Made by a program: the position numbers and the translations under genes
Shown here: positions 26,020-33,925 of the stretch, in pieces
Layout: the number at the start of each line of letters is the position of its first letter
How positions within the stretch are numbered: the first letter of the stretch is position 1
NCBI GenBank assembly: GCA_034180415.1
Contig: JAXFOK010000067.1
Span: forward strand, 1-53,336
DNA from: CAKMMH01 sp927798255
GTDB lineage: Bacteria > Bdellovibrionota_C > UBA2361 > CAKMMH01
Length of the DNA: 53,336 nt
Reading direction: 5' to 3'
Notes under the pieces: generated by a model
The model's database searches: none
The model's input: the letters and a program-made list of their open reading frames with translations, nothing else
Told to the model about the DNA's origin: nothing

Positions 26020-26229
26020 ATAATAAAATTACCTTTAATTTACCCATTAGATAACTTATTTAAATTATTATATATTTTCATTTTTTAAAAAAATTATCTT
26101 TAAAATTCAAATATTTTCAGTATAGAATACTATTTAAGCAGTATATTAAATTTTATCAAATCTTAAAATAGGGTTTATTTAAAACATTATAATAAAAACA
26201 CTATTTTAACATTTATGGAGTATTTATAA

Positions 26230-26577
26230 ATGGCTGAGTTAAGAAAGGGCATCGTAAAGTGGTTTAACGATGCTAAAGGATTTGGATTTATAGAAAATGA
26301 AGATGGACAAGATGTTTTCGTTCATTATTCAGCTATAGCATCTGATGGTTTTAAAACATTAAAAGATGGCGAAGAAGTTACTTATGAAATTGAAAAAGGT
26401 GATAAAGGACTTCACGCACTGTGTGTAAATAGAACTAAAAAAATTGTAAAAAAACAAACAAAACAAGCAAGTAGCGAATCAAGCACTGACTCTACTACAA
26501 ACATAAGTGATAGCACAGATTCAAGTGCAATTGCTGATATGTCTTCAAGTAGCACTGAAACTTCAAACTTAAATTAA
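26230..26577 (+). CDS. cspA: Cold-shock domain protein with Ser/Thr-rich tail
   Basis: The first ~70 residues are a canonical CSD (GIVKWFNDAKGFGFIENEDG, VFVHYSAIASDGFKTLKDGEEVTYE), with both RNP motifs. The remaining ~45 residues are Ser/Thr/Asp-rich (SSESSTDSTTNISDSTDSS) and look unfolded, an unusual tail for this family. It is probably an RNA chaperone. GGAG lies before the start (26218-26221). The A-rich 200-base upstream stretch may include its 5' UTR. Confidence 0.9.
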   Translation: MAELRKGIVKWFNDAKGFGFIENEDGQDVFVHYSAIASDGFKTLKDGEEVTYEIEKGDKGLHALCVNRTKKIVKKQTKQASSESSTDSTTNISDSTDSSAIADMSSSSTETSNLN

Positions 26578-26637
26578 TAATAATAATTTTAAAGTTTTTT
26601 GTTTACTGTTTGTTTATTATTACTTAATAAGTAGTTT

Positions 26638-27681
26638 TTATTTATCTTTATTTTTATTTCCTGCTAGCTGCCCACAAGCTGCACCGATATCCTTGCCTTT
26701 TGAGAATCTGATTGTTGTTGTTATCTTCGAATTTAAAAGTGTATTTGCAAATTCATAAATTACATTTTCTGTCGGTGTCTTAAACGCATCTTCTTTACTT
26801 CCAGGATTATAAGGAACTAAATTAACTTTTGCTTTTAATTTAGATACAATCTTTTTTAATCTTGTCAAATCTTCTCTTGTATCATTAACCCCTTTTAACA
26901 TCACATACTCGAGCGTTATTTTCCTTCTTCCTTTTAAAGTTACATTTTTTAACGTTTCAATTAATTCATCTAGTGGATATTTTTTATTTATTGGCATTAA
27001 GACATCTCTTTGCTCACTAGTTGTAGAGTTTAAAGATACTGCTAAACTTGCAGGAACTTCCGTTTCAAAAAATTCTTTTATTCTAGGAATTATTCCACAT
27101 GTTGAAACTGTAATTTTTCTTTGACTAAACGCAAAACCGTATTCATCATTTAAAATTTTTATAGCCTTTACAACATTATCATAATTCAAAAACGGCTCTC
27201 CCATTCCCATAAATACAATATTTGTAAACTCTTCATCAAATGTTCCAGCATCATTTAATAAGTATCTTACTTGCCCTATAATTTCAGATACTTCCAAATT
27301 TCTTTTAAATCCTAGCTTTCCAGTCTGACAAAACGCGCATCCCATAGCACAGCCAACTTGTGAAGAAACGCAAATCGTATTTCTTTTTTCTTGTTTAATA
27401 AAAACAGATTCAATAAGCGAATCATCTTTTAATTTAAAAAGATATTTTCTTGAGCCATCATTTGAAATAAGTCTTGTTTCTAAAGTTAAATCTGGAAATG
27501 AAAAAGTACATGCAAAAATTTCTCTAGTTTCTTTTTTAATATCTGTCATTAAAGAAAAATCTGTTATACCTCTTGCATACACCCATTTATATAATTGATC
27601 TGCTCTAAATTTTGGAAGTTCAAAACTATCTTTTAAAAATTTTGCTAAATCTAATCTTGTATAATTAAAAAAATTTTCCAT
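26638..27681 (-). CDS. rlmN: Dual-specificity 23S rRNA / tRNA adenosine-C2 methyltransferase
   Basis: RlmN is a radical-SAM enzyme that methylates A2503 of 23S rRNA and A37 of some tRNAs. It shows the cluster motif CAMGCAFCQTG, GMGEPFLNYDN, and the C-terminal catalytic Cys in GAACGQLAG. I chose the ATG at 27681 (347 residues), where the sequence becomes family-like (MENFFNYTRL); a longer frame from 27720 adds 13 residues without a ribosome binding site for either. It is a single gene between cspA and the second ndk. Confidence 0.93.
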   Translation of the reverse strand: MENFFNYTRLDLAKFLKDSFELPKFRADQLYKWVYARGITDFSLMTDIKKETREIFACTFSFPDLTLETRLISNDGSRKYLFKLKDDSLIESVFIKQEKRNTICVSSQVGCAMGCAFCQTGKLGFKRNLEVSEIIGQVRYLLNDAGTFDEEFTNIVFMGMGEPFLNYDNVVKAIKILNDEYGFAFSQRKITVSTCGIIPRIKEFFETEVPASLAVSLNSTTSEQRDVLMPINKKYPLDELIETLKNVTLKGRRKITLEYVMLKGVNDTREDLTRLKKIVSKLKAKVNLVPYNPGSKEDAFKTPTENVIYEFANTLLNSKITTTIRFSKGKDIGAACGQLAGNKNKDK

Positions 27682-27760
27682 ATTAATAATATAAAAATGC
27701 CTACACGTATATAAAAACATGCAGGCAAAACAGAATCCTTCTCTTATAACCTATAGATCA

Positions 27761-28189
27761 TTAAAGATCAGGGAAAAAGAGCTTAATTTCTCTTATTGCA
27801 CTCTCGACAGAGTCGGAACCATGGATTGCATTATGAAAACGCCAATCAGGCGAATCACCTTCATGCTCACCGAATTTTCCACGAATGGTATTCGGATCGT
27901 CAATACCCCCCATAAGCGTGCGACAACGTTTCACAGCGTTTTCGCCTTCGAACACTGCTACAAGAACTTGACCTTCTGTTGCACAACGAATTAAGTCGGG
28001 CGTCCACGAGTCTTTTGAGTGATCATTAAGATGTTCTCGATAAAGCTCCTTAGCTTGATCCTTAGTCATCGTGAGTTTCCTAAAAGCATAAAATCTAAGA
28101 CCAGAGTCTTGAATGATTTTTAAGATTTCCCGATCCACTCCCGCAAGCATAGCGTGAGGTTTAATAACGCAAAGGGTCATCTCGATCAT
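27761..28189 (-). CDS. Nucleoside diphosphate kinase, divergent GC-richer paralogue
   Basis: This second NDK has MTLCVIKPHAML, the catalytic His in HNAIHGSDSVESA, and GQVLVAVFEGENAV. I place the start at ATG 28189 (142 residues) because AGAGG precedes it; upstream in-frame ATGs lack that. It has small insertions relative to the neighbouring NDK, notably in the GGIDDPNTIRGKFGE region. Its codons are visibly GC-richer (CGT, CGC, ACC) than the flanking genes, which suggests horizontal acquisition. Redundant with the gene at 28436. Confidence 0.88.
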   Translation of the reverse strand: MIEMTLCVIKPHAMLAGVDREILKIIQDSGLRFYAFRKLTMTKDQAKELYREHLNDHSKDSWTPDLIRCATEGQVLVAVFEGENAVKRCRTLMGGIDDPNTIRGKFGEHEGDSPDWRFHNAIHGSDSVESAIREIKLFFPDL

Positions 28190-28435
28190 AGTAAAACCTC
28201 TTTTAACAACTTTAAGAGTAACTGACATCGTAATTATTATAAACAATCACGAGGTAACAAATAATTATATTATTTTATAAGTTCTAGAAAATAATGCAAA
28301 TATTTTGATAAAATAAAAAAGAATAAATTAAGAAAACTTGGAAAGCACAATAATTAATTAAAGAATAGGATAAAAGGAAACAAAAACAGTTAAGACGCAC
28401 GTTTTAAAGCAACAAAACATGCATCTTTAACTATC

Positions 28436-28846
28436 TTATAAATTAGGAAAAAAGAATTTTACTTCAATTTTTGCATTTTCAAGGCTATCAGAACCATGAA
28501 CACAATTTCTTGCTTTACTATCTGCAAAATCAGCTCTAATTGTTCCTTTTTCAGCTTCTTTAGGATCAGTAGCCCCCATAAGCTGTCTATTTTTAAGAAC
28601 TGCACCTTCTCCTTCAAGAACAGATACTACAACAGGACCACTTGTCATATATTCAACTAAATCATCATAGAAAGGTCTTTCCTTGTGAACTTCATAAAAT
28701 TTTTGAGCTTGCTCTTTTGATAAAGTTAGCATTTTTGTTCCAACGATTTTTAACCCATTATCTTCGAAACGAGTAAAAATTTTACCAATAATATTTTTTT
28801 GTACGCCATCTGGTTTAACAATTGATAATGTTCTTTCAATACTCAT
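28436..28846 (-). CDS. ndk: Nucleoside diphosphate kinase
   Basis: NDK balances NTP pools by phosphate transfer from ATP via a phospho-His. At 136 residues it is the normal bacterial length, with ERTLSIVKPDGVQKN at the start, GPVVVSVLEGEGAVLKNRQLMG and the catalytic His in NCVHGSDSLENA. Codon use is AT-rich like the chromosome. It and infA are 55 bases apart in the same direction. This is the likely native copy. Confidence 0.97.
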   Translation of the reverse strand: MSIERTLSIVKPDGVQKNIIGKIFTRFEDNGLKIVGTKMLTLSKEQAQKFYEVHKERPFYDDLVEYMTSGPVVVSVLEGEGAVLKNRQLMGATDPKEAEKGTIRADFADSKARNCVHGSDSLENAKIEVKFFFPNL

Positions 28847-28901
28847 AAAATATTTCTCCTTTAATAAATTTTATAACTTAAAAATTAAATTCTTTGATAT
28901 C

Positions 28902-29150
28902 TTACAAATCCACTTGCTCTTCACCTTTTGGTGTTTCCTTTAGTCTTTTAACAATACGACCTTTTGTTAAATCATATGGTGAAATTTCGACAACTACTCT
29001 ATCTCCAGGGATTACCCTAATATAAAAACGTCTCATTTTTCCTGCCAAATATGCTAAAAGCTCGTGACCATTATCACATTTAACTCTAAAAGTGGTGTTT
29101 GGAAAGCATTCTTCTACCACACCATTTAATTCAATTGTATCTTTTGCCAT
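28902..29150 (-). CDS. infA: Translation initiation factor IF-1
   Basis: The 82-residue OB-fold protein has MAKDTIELNGVVEECFPNTTF, GHELLAYLAGKMRR, IRVIPGDRVVVEISPYDLTKGRI, matching IF-1. It is slightly longer than the usual 72 residues, with a short acidic C-terminal extension (TPKGEEQVDL). It precedes ndk in the same direction. Located away from any ribosomal-protein operon in this window. Confidence 0.95.
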   Translation of the reverse strand: MAKDTIELNGVVEECFPNTTFRVKCDNGHELLAYLAGKMRRFYIRVIPGDRVVVEISPYDLTKGRIVKRLKETPKGEEQVDL

Positions 29151-29319
29151 AAAAAATCTTACTTAAAATTCTCTAAACATTTATAAAATATGCTAAATTA
29201 CAACATATTGATACCTTATAGATATCAATAAAACTACTGTAAATTTTTTGTGTATACTAACACTTTTTTTTAAAAACTGCAAAATTTCAAAAATAATATG
29301 GACTTTTTATCAAAAATAT

Positions 29320-29442
29320 GGCGCTATTAATGAGGGCAATATGGATATTATGGTCGTCTTTAAGACGTAAACCGATTTATAAATTTATATAATTTATTGG
29401 GGTCACTCCCCGTTTCTAATCCATATTGGCTTTTTTAGTGCC
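29320..29442 (+). ncRNA. Candidate structured RNA with nested stems
   Basis: GGCGCTA (29320-29326) pairs with TAGTGCC (29436-29442) with one G-U. Inside, GGCAATATGGAT (29335-29346) pairs with ATCCATATTGGC (29419-29430) except one mismatch. A perfect CGTCT-TTA-AGACG hairpin and a GGGG-TCACT-CCCC hairpin lie in the interior. TTTTTT follows the second stem. There is no ORF. The nested multi-stem fold with a T-run suggests a ~110-125 nt RNA on the plus strand, or a palindromic element. Confidence 0.55.
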
Positions 29443-29620
29443 AAAAATCTGCTAAATCCTAAGCTACCATACCTATCCTTAACAAGTTTTTTATTCCAAA
29501 TATCAGATAGCTAAAATACTAAATGAAAATTCCCCCCCCTGACCTGTCTACACCTAACACATCAGATCCCTTACATACAAAAACAGTTATCAAATACCAG
29601 CCATAAAAACTATCATCAAA

Positions 29621-30040
29621 TTATTTATTAAGATTTTGATATCTAATTATTTGTGATTTATAAAAACGGATGACATCATAATCAAAAATTATTTCCCCTT
29701 CTATCGCATCCGCAATCTCACCAAGATATGTACCAGCCTTATTGAAATCTTCAAGTGAAATAAGACAAGCAACGTACATAAGCATTGTTTCATAAGAATT
29801 TGGATTAACCTCTAAAGCTCTTTGACAAAGCTTTGAAGCATCTTGAAAATTTCCTGCTTCAATCTCTAAATAAATCATTCCAAGGAGCCCAGGAAGAAAA
29901 GTATTATCAACTTGTATTAATCCATCAAATATATTTCTTGCTTTAATGATATCTCCATTTTCAATCAATGCTAAACCAAGAGAATAAATAGCATCTAGTT
30001 CTTCATCAGAATATTTCTTTTTTATATCTTCTATCTTCAT
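29621..30040 (-). CDS. TPR protein, possible type III secretion chaperone
   Basis: The 139-residue protein is made of about three TPR motifs: LDAIYSLGLALIENGDIIKA, LPGLLGMIYLEIEAGNFQDA, and YETMLMYVACLISLEDFNKA. Short TPR proteins of this size next to T3SS genes are typically chaperones for translocators or needle subunits (SycD/LcrH or YscG type). It is the last gene of the T3SS operon, 1 base after the 78-residue protein, so coupling is likely. Its partner is not known; the neighbour at 30042 is a candidate. Confidence 0.75.
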   Translation of the reverse strand: MKIEDIKKKYSDEELDAIYSLGLALIENGDIIKARNIFDGLIQVDNTFLPGLLGMIYLEIEAGNFQDASKLCQRALEVNPNSYETMLMYVACLISLEDFNKAGTYLGEIADAIEGEIIFDYDVIRFYKSQIIRYQNLNK

Positions 30041-30041
30041 T

Positions 30042-30278
30042 TTATTCTCCTGAAATCCAAGAAATTAACGTTCTTAGCATCTTCTCTTCACCATCATCAA
30101 TTAATTTTGAAGTTTTTTCTCTCTCATTTTTAAGGGATTCGTATCTTGCAAAAAAAGAATTATACAATGATTCTAGTTTTGAAAGATCACCCATTTTAGG
30201 CATTAGGACCATAAGGGGCGATTTATTAAAAACATCTGCCTTTGCCAAAGATTTATTATCATGTAAATTATTACTCAT
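30042..30278 (-). CDS. Small helical protein of the T3SS operon
   Basis: The 78-residue protein has a polar N-terminus and a long charged helix (LESLYNSFFARYESLKNEREK, then EEKMLRTLISWISGE). Its size, position between SctU and the TPR protein, and helical nature are compatible with a needle, inner-rod or needle-chaperone role (compare YscE-YscF-YscG order), but no signature confirms it. AAGGTG precedes the start. I do not recognise the family. Confidence 0.6.
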   Translation of the reverse strand: MSNNLHDNKSLAKADVFNKSPLMVLMPKMGDLSKLESLYNSFFARYESLKNEREKTSKLIDDGEEKMLRTLISWISGE

Positions 30279-30305
30279 AAAGTCGCACCTTTTTATATTA
30301 CAACA

Positions 30306-30917
30306 TTAATCTTCACTTCTTGCTATTAGCTCTTGCATAGACATTCTATTCTTTCTTAAAAAAATAAACTTACCTATTGCTACAGATATTACAGCTAAAA
30401 AAATAAAAAAAATCATTATTAAAAAAATAAAACTTCCAAAATTACTAAACGTTAAAGATAACATATCATTGCTATTATTATTATTTATTAAACTCAAAAA
30501 TTCCATAGTAAAAATATATACTAACCCTAAATAAGCAAAGGAAAATATTGGATAAATGAAAAAATTTAATAACTTTTGAGAAATGCTCGATGTTCTTCGT
30601 ACTTTTTTACTAAATAAATTTTGAAAAGAAAATAAGAATTTACTATGAAGTAAAATTATAAGTAATACAAATGGAAAAATACAAAGTGGTATCATTAACA
30701 CAAATAAAACAATATCTTTTAAATGTATATTTAAACTTCCATTTAAAAATTTTTGAATTTCACCAAAATATAAACTTATATTGCTTTTAAGAAAATATAA
30801 AATAAGAAGTAATAACGCTATTTCTAGATATTTTATAGTGCAAGGTAAAAAAGCAAATTTTCCTTCTTTTCTTAAATCTTCTAGTATTTCTTTTGTAGGC
30901 CAATAATCTTTTCCCAT
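30306..30917 (-). CDS. sctU: SctU-like export-apparatus protein lacking the cytoplasmic autocleavage domain
   Basis: SctU/FlhB controls substrate switching in type III export. The 203 residues correspond only to its membrane part: WPTKEILEDLRKEGKFA at the start matches the FlhB-type TxKxLRxxRKxG leader, four hydrophobic segments follow (about residues 29-47, 65-88, 115-138, 158-182), and RMSMQELIARSED matches the MSxxEvKrE helix that normally leads into the C-terminal domain. The protein stops there, before the NPTH autocleavage motif; nothing in the next 300 bases encodes it. Truncated or a natural minimal form. Confidence 0.75.
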   Translation of the reverse strand: MGKDYWPTKEILEDLRKEGKFAFLPCTIKYLEIALLLLILYFLKSNISLYFGEIQKFLNGSLNIHLKDIVLFVLMIPLCIFPFVLLIILLHSKFLFSFQNLFSKKVRRTSSISQKLLNFFIYPIFSFAYLGLVYIFTMEFLSLINNNNSNDMLSLTFSNFGSFIFLIMIFFIFLAVISVAIGKFIFLRKNRMSMQELIARSED

Positions 30918-30918
30918 C

Positions 30919-31482
30919 TTAAAATCCCTTTTGTAACAACAGTAAACAAATAGATTTAAAAGATAGTGTCACAATAAATATGACTGCTACTAACCTAATA
31001 AAAGAAAAAGAAACTTGCTTAAATGATACAAATGAAATGATACTGGAAAATAAAGCCTGAGGCACATACACTATAAGTGATAAACAAAGTAACACAATAA
31101 ATACTGAATTAATTACATGAGAAATTAATGCAATATATAATAATAAATAATCTGCCATAGAATTTTTGTTTGGTAAAAAAATTAATAAATTCTCAATCAT
31201 ATCTTCATCAAGCATTACGTATAATGAAAATATTATTGATAATATTGAAAAAATACTAATTTCACCTGTAAAATCTGTAAGGAACATCTTATCAAGAATA
31301 CTTACTATAAATGACATAGAAAAAATTACACTTATAAAACTAATTATATAAAAACCGATTTGATAATTACTATAAGAAAAAGTAGATAAAAGATTACTAA
31401 ATGCGATTAGTAAAAGAATTAGCGAAGGTAGTATAAAAAAAAACACTAAATATGGACTATGTTTTTGCATTGCTATATTCAT
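30919..31482 (-). CDS. sctT: Probable SctT-like export-apparatus protein, short
   Basis: The 187-residue integral membrane protein has roughly five hydrophobic segments (about residues 10-30, 41-62, 78-92, 109-140, 160-183). SctT/FliR proteins are usually ~260 residues. Sequence signatures are weak, and the call rests on its position between sctS and sctU in the canonical R-S-T-U order, together with its length and hydropathy. It overlaps sctS by 4 bases, so it is translationally coupled. Confidence 0.6.
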   Translation of the reverse strand: MNIAMQKHSPYLVFFFILPSLILLLIAFSNLLSTFSYSNYQIGFYIISFISVIFSMSFIVSILDKMFLTDFTGEISIFSILSIIFSLYVMLDEDMIENLLIFLPNKNSMADYLLLYIALISHVINSVFIVLLCLSLIVYVPQALFSSIISFVSFKQVSFSFIRLVAVIFIVTLSFKSICLLLLQKGF

Positions 31483-31727
31483 TTCAAAGCTACCCTCATA
31501 AGCTCAGTTAAAATTTCTTGAATATTAGGATAAATAAAAAACAACACAAGAGATAGGACAATCACTTTTAGTGAATATGATATTGCTTCATCATAAATTG
31601 TAATAATACTTTGCAAAAATCCAGAAATAAAGCTTGTAACTAACATTGAAACTACAATTGGTAAGACAATGTATAATATAGTCTTATAAATTAAATTTAA
31701 TATTTCGTAGTTATCAATAATATTCAT
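31479..31727 (-). CDS. sctS: SctS (FliQ-family) export-apparatus protein
   Basis: The 82-residue protein has two membrane segments: ILYIVLPIVVSMLVTSFISG (about residues 18-37) and SLKVIVLSLVLFFIYP (about residues 51-66). FLQSIITIYDEAISYSLKVI between them matches the FliQ pattern of Q-x-x-T-x-I-x-E-x-x-L-x-x-x-x-K. SctS wraps the export gate with SctR and SctT. It starts 1 base after sctR ends. Confidence 0.85.
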   Translation of the reverse strand: MNIIDNYEILNLIYKTILYIVLPIVVSMLVTSFISGFLQSIITIYDEAISYSLKVIVLSLVLFFIYPNIQEILTELMRVALK

Positions 31728-31728
31728 T

Positions 31729-32340
31729 TTATAAATAATAATTAATTAATTTTTCACTTACTATTCTTAGTCCATCACAAGAAACAAAAATACCTAATTT
31801 TATAGGTAAACTTGCGATTTGATATGAAAAATCTTTAACCCCTAATACCATAAAAATATTCATTATGATTAGATCAATAATTAAAAATGGAATAAGTATA
31901 ACTAGTCCATACTTTAAGGCATCTTTAAGTTCTGATACGACAAATGAGAAAGTTAATAGATCAAGCTCTCTTTTTTGGCTAATTTTTAAATTTGCATCTT
32001 GAATCTCATCTTGATTTTCTGCAATACTTTCAGCTAAATTCTTAGGCTTAAACTTATCTCTAAAATTTTCATAAAGTCCCCTATCAACCTTCTGTTCCAT
32101 AAATGGTTTAAATTCTTCTTGCATCGCTTCATAATTAGAAATATTTGAGATTCCACCAACTTTTTCTATATAAGGAGAAGAAACGTAAAAACAAATTGCA
32201 ATCGACAGTGCAAAAACAATTATACCAAAACTTGATGAATAAAGCCCAAGACCGACACGAAGAATACTTAAAGAGGTAAAAACTCTAACAAATGATGTTA
32301 GAAGAAGCATCGATAGACATAAAATAATAGTTTCATTCAT
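31729..32340 (-). CDS. sctR: SctR (FliP-family) export-apparatus protein
   Basis: SctR forms the pentameric core of the type III export gate. The 203 residues show the N-terminal LLLTSFVRVFTSLSILRVGLG, the cytoplasmic/periplasmic helical loop (FKPFMEQKVDRGLYENF), and the diagnostic FSFVVSELKDALKYGLVILI plus PFLIIDLIIMNIFMVLGV and ASLPIKLGIFVSCDG. It has the family length. It follows sctQ by 1 base. It is more diverged from FliP than the flagellar genes in this window. Confidence 0.92.
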   Translation of the reverse strand: MNETIILCLSMLLLTSFVRVFTSLSILRVGLGLYSSSFGIIVFALSIAICFYVSSPYIEKVGGISNISNYEAMQEEFKPFMEQKVDRGLYENFRDKFKPKNLAESIAENQDEIQDANLKISQKRELDLLTFSFVVSELKDALKYGLVILIPFLIIDLIIMNIFMVLGVKDFSYQIASLPIKLGIFVSCDGLRIVSEKLINYYL

Positions 32341-32341
32341 T

Positions 32342-33361
32342 TTATTTCACCTCTATTGCAAACTGCTTATCATAAGAAGCTAAATTTGCAGTTGCAGAAA
32401 ACTTATTATCTACAAAAATTGAAACTTCATTTGTAAGTTCTAAACCTGTATCCCACAATGCGTTAGTTTGTGATAATTCAGAAACTACATATCCAGGAAC
32501 TACTACACTTCCAAGCACTATTGAAATATCAACCATATTTTGAAGAGGCCCTGCAACGTTTTCAACTTTTCCTAAAATTTCGACAATAAATCTACCTCCT
32601 GATTGGAGCAGTTTTCCTTTTAAAAATTTCTTATTATCCTTAAGTATATAAACATTATCGTTTACTATCTTTTCTAGACCGACCCTTACTCCCTTGCTTA
32701 AATATTCATTAAGCATATTAGGTGAAACTGCAAGTTCTGCAATTTGAATATCTAAAGAAATTTCAGATATATCTTTATATTTAGATGATGCCTGAATTTG
32801 TCCACGCCATAGTTTATCAATTGTATTAACTATTGAATATGGACACATAATATAAACATTTACTCTCGTGCCTGAAACTTTTAAAGATAATATAAGTGTT
32901 GCCTCGGCGCTTGGTTTTTCCTGAGTCCTACCTTCAAAATATATTACCGAGTTTTCAGATGCTGTCCATGAAAATGACAATGAAGTCAAAAATCTTCTAA
33001 TTAAATATTCCATTACTATATCAATTGGCCGTCCATTTCCCGCAGGTATTAGAATATTACCAAAGTAAGCAAACTCATCTGCATTAAAACCTACATAAAT
33101 ATTTTCTTTATCAATACTTCCTTTATATAAATACTTAACATTGCCTGGAATATCTAATAATTTTCTAATTTCTACGACATGAATATCGATTGAATAATTC
33201 TCAATAAAATCATTCCAAAAAGAAGAAAAAGATGGAAAAAGTGTTTGAGGATTAGATTGTAAAAATCCTTTAGAATATATTATTTCTTTTGCTGAAACCT
33301 CGGTTAGTTCAGCACTTGGAGACCACGATATCCATCTATTATCATTTACACTTCCATTCAT
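32342..33361 (-). CDS. sctQ: SctQ-like cytoplasmic sorting-platform (C-ring) protein
   Basis: The 339-residue protein has a C-terminal SPOA domain (about residues 265-335): MVDISIVLGSVVVPGYVVSEL, VSIFVDNKFSATANLASYDK. An internal LLQSGGRFIVEI segment precedes it. SctQ/FliN proteins build the cytoplasmic sorting platform that recruits export substrates. The N-terminal two-thirds are highly diverged, as usual for SctQ. It overlaps the SctO-like gene by 4 bases. The assignment is supported by position directly before sctR. Confidence 0.8.
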   Translation of the reverse strand: MNGSVNDNRWISWSPSAELTEVSAKEIIYSKGFLQSNPQTLFPSFSSFWNDFIENYSIDIHVVEIRKLLDIPGNVKYLYKGSIDKENIYVGFNADEFAYFGNILIPAGNGRPIDIVMEYLIRRFLTSLSFSWTASENSVIYFEGRTQEKPSAEATLILSLKVSGTRVNVYIMCPYSIVNTIDKLWRGQIQASSKYKDISEISLDIQIAELAVSPNMLNEYLSKGVRVGLEKIVNDNVYILKDNKKFLKGKLLQSGGRFIVEILGKVENVAGPLQNMVDISIVLGSVVVPGYVVSELSQTNALWDTGLELTNEVSIFVDNKFSATANLASYDKQFAIEVK

Positions 33362-33708
33362 TGTAACGTTCTCTCTTTAATTAATTTTTCTAATTCTTCT
33401 TGTGTCATTACTAATAAATCTTTTGCTTTTTGTAAATCTTTTTCTTGTTCAGTAATATCTTGTTTCTTAGCATCAACTTGTTTCTTTATTGTATTTTTTT
33501 CTTGCATTCTTAAATTATAATTTACAGCATTCTCAGTTCTTTTAAAAACACTTCCAAGGCTTTTTATGCTATCATACAAATCTTCAAGTTCTTCTCTACT
33601 TTTGTTAACAAGTTGCTCTCTAGCTTTTATTTCCTCTTTAATTTTTTCTATATATGATTTTAATGATAAAATTTCTTCATCATCATAATAATCATTATTA
33701 TAAGTCAT
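33358..33708 (-). CDS. sctO: SctO-like coiled-coil protein
   Basis: The 116-residue protein is almost entirely an alpha-helical coiled coil (SYIEKIKEEIKAREQLVNKS, QDITEQEKDLQKAKDLLVMT), the FliJ/YscO pattern. SctO acts as the stalk between the ATPase and the export gate. Here its usual ATPase partner SctN is not in the cluster. It overlaps both neighbours by short stretches (11 and 4 bases), showing tight coupling. The call is by shape and position. Confidence 0.65.
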   Translation of the reverse strand: MTYNNDYYDDEEILSLKSYIEKIKEEIKAREQLVNKSREELEDLYDSIKSLGSVFKRTENAVNYNLRMQEKNTIKKQVDAKKQDITEQEKDLQKAKDLLVMTQEELEKLIKERTLQ

Positions 33709-33916
33709 TTAATGCATCCCTTAAAATAGTAGCTGCTAATGATAAACGCATATCTTCTTGCATACGAATAAAGACTTCTAATGCTTCAACATATTGCGTA
33801 CCCTTTTTAGCATCAAGTTGCAAAAATGCGACTGATTTTTCGCCATCTAATAATACAGCCATACAAACTAACGCTTTGTCATAGGCTGGCATTTTTTGAA
33901 AATCTTCTAATTTCAT
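33698..33916 (-). CDS. Small helical protein of the T3SS operon, unknown
   Basis: The 72-residue protein is probably all helical, without a membrane segment (KMPAYDKALVCMAVLLDGEK, YVEALEVFIRMQEDMRLSL). It occupies the place where SctK, SctL and SctN normally lie between SctJ and SctO, but is far too short for any of them. It could be an adaptor or chaperone. Overlap with sctO argues that it belongs to the apparatus. I do not recognise it. Confidence 0.65.
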   Translation of the reverse strand: MKLEDFQKMPAYDKALVCMAVLLDGEKSVAFLQLDAKKGTQYVEALEVFIRMQEDMRLSLAATILRDALNDL

Positions 33917-33925
33917 TTCTTTTTA

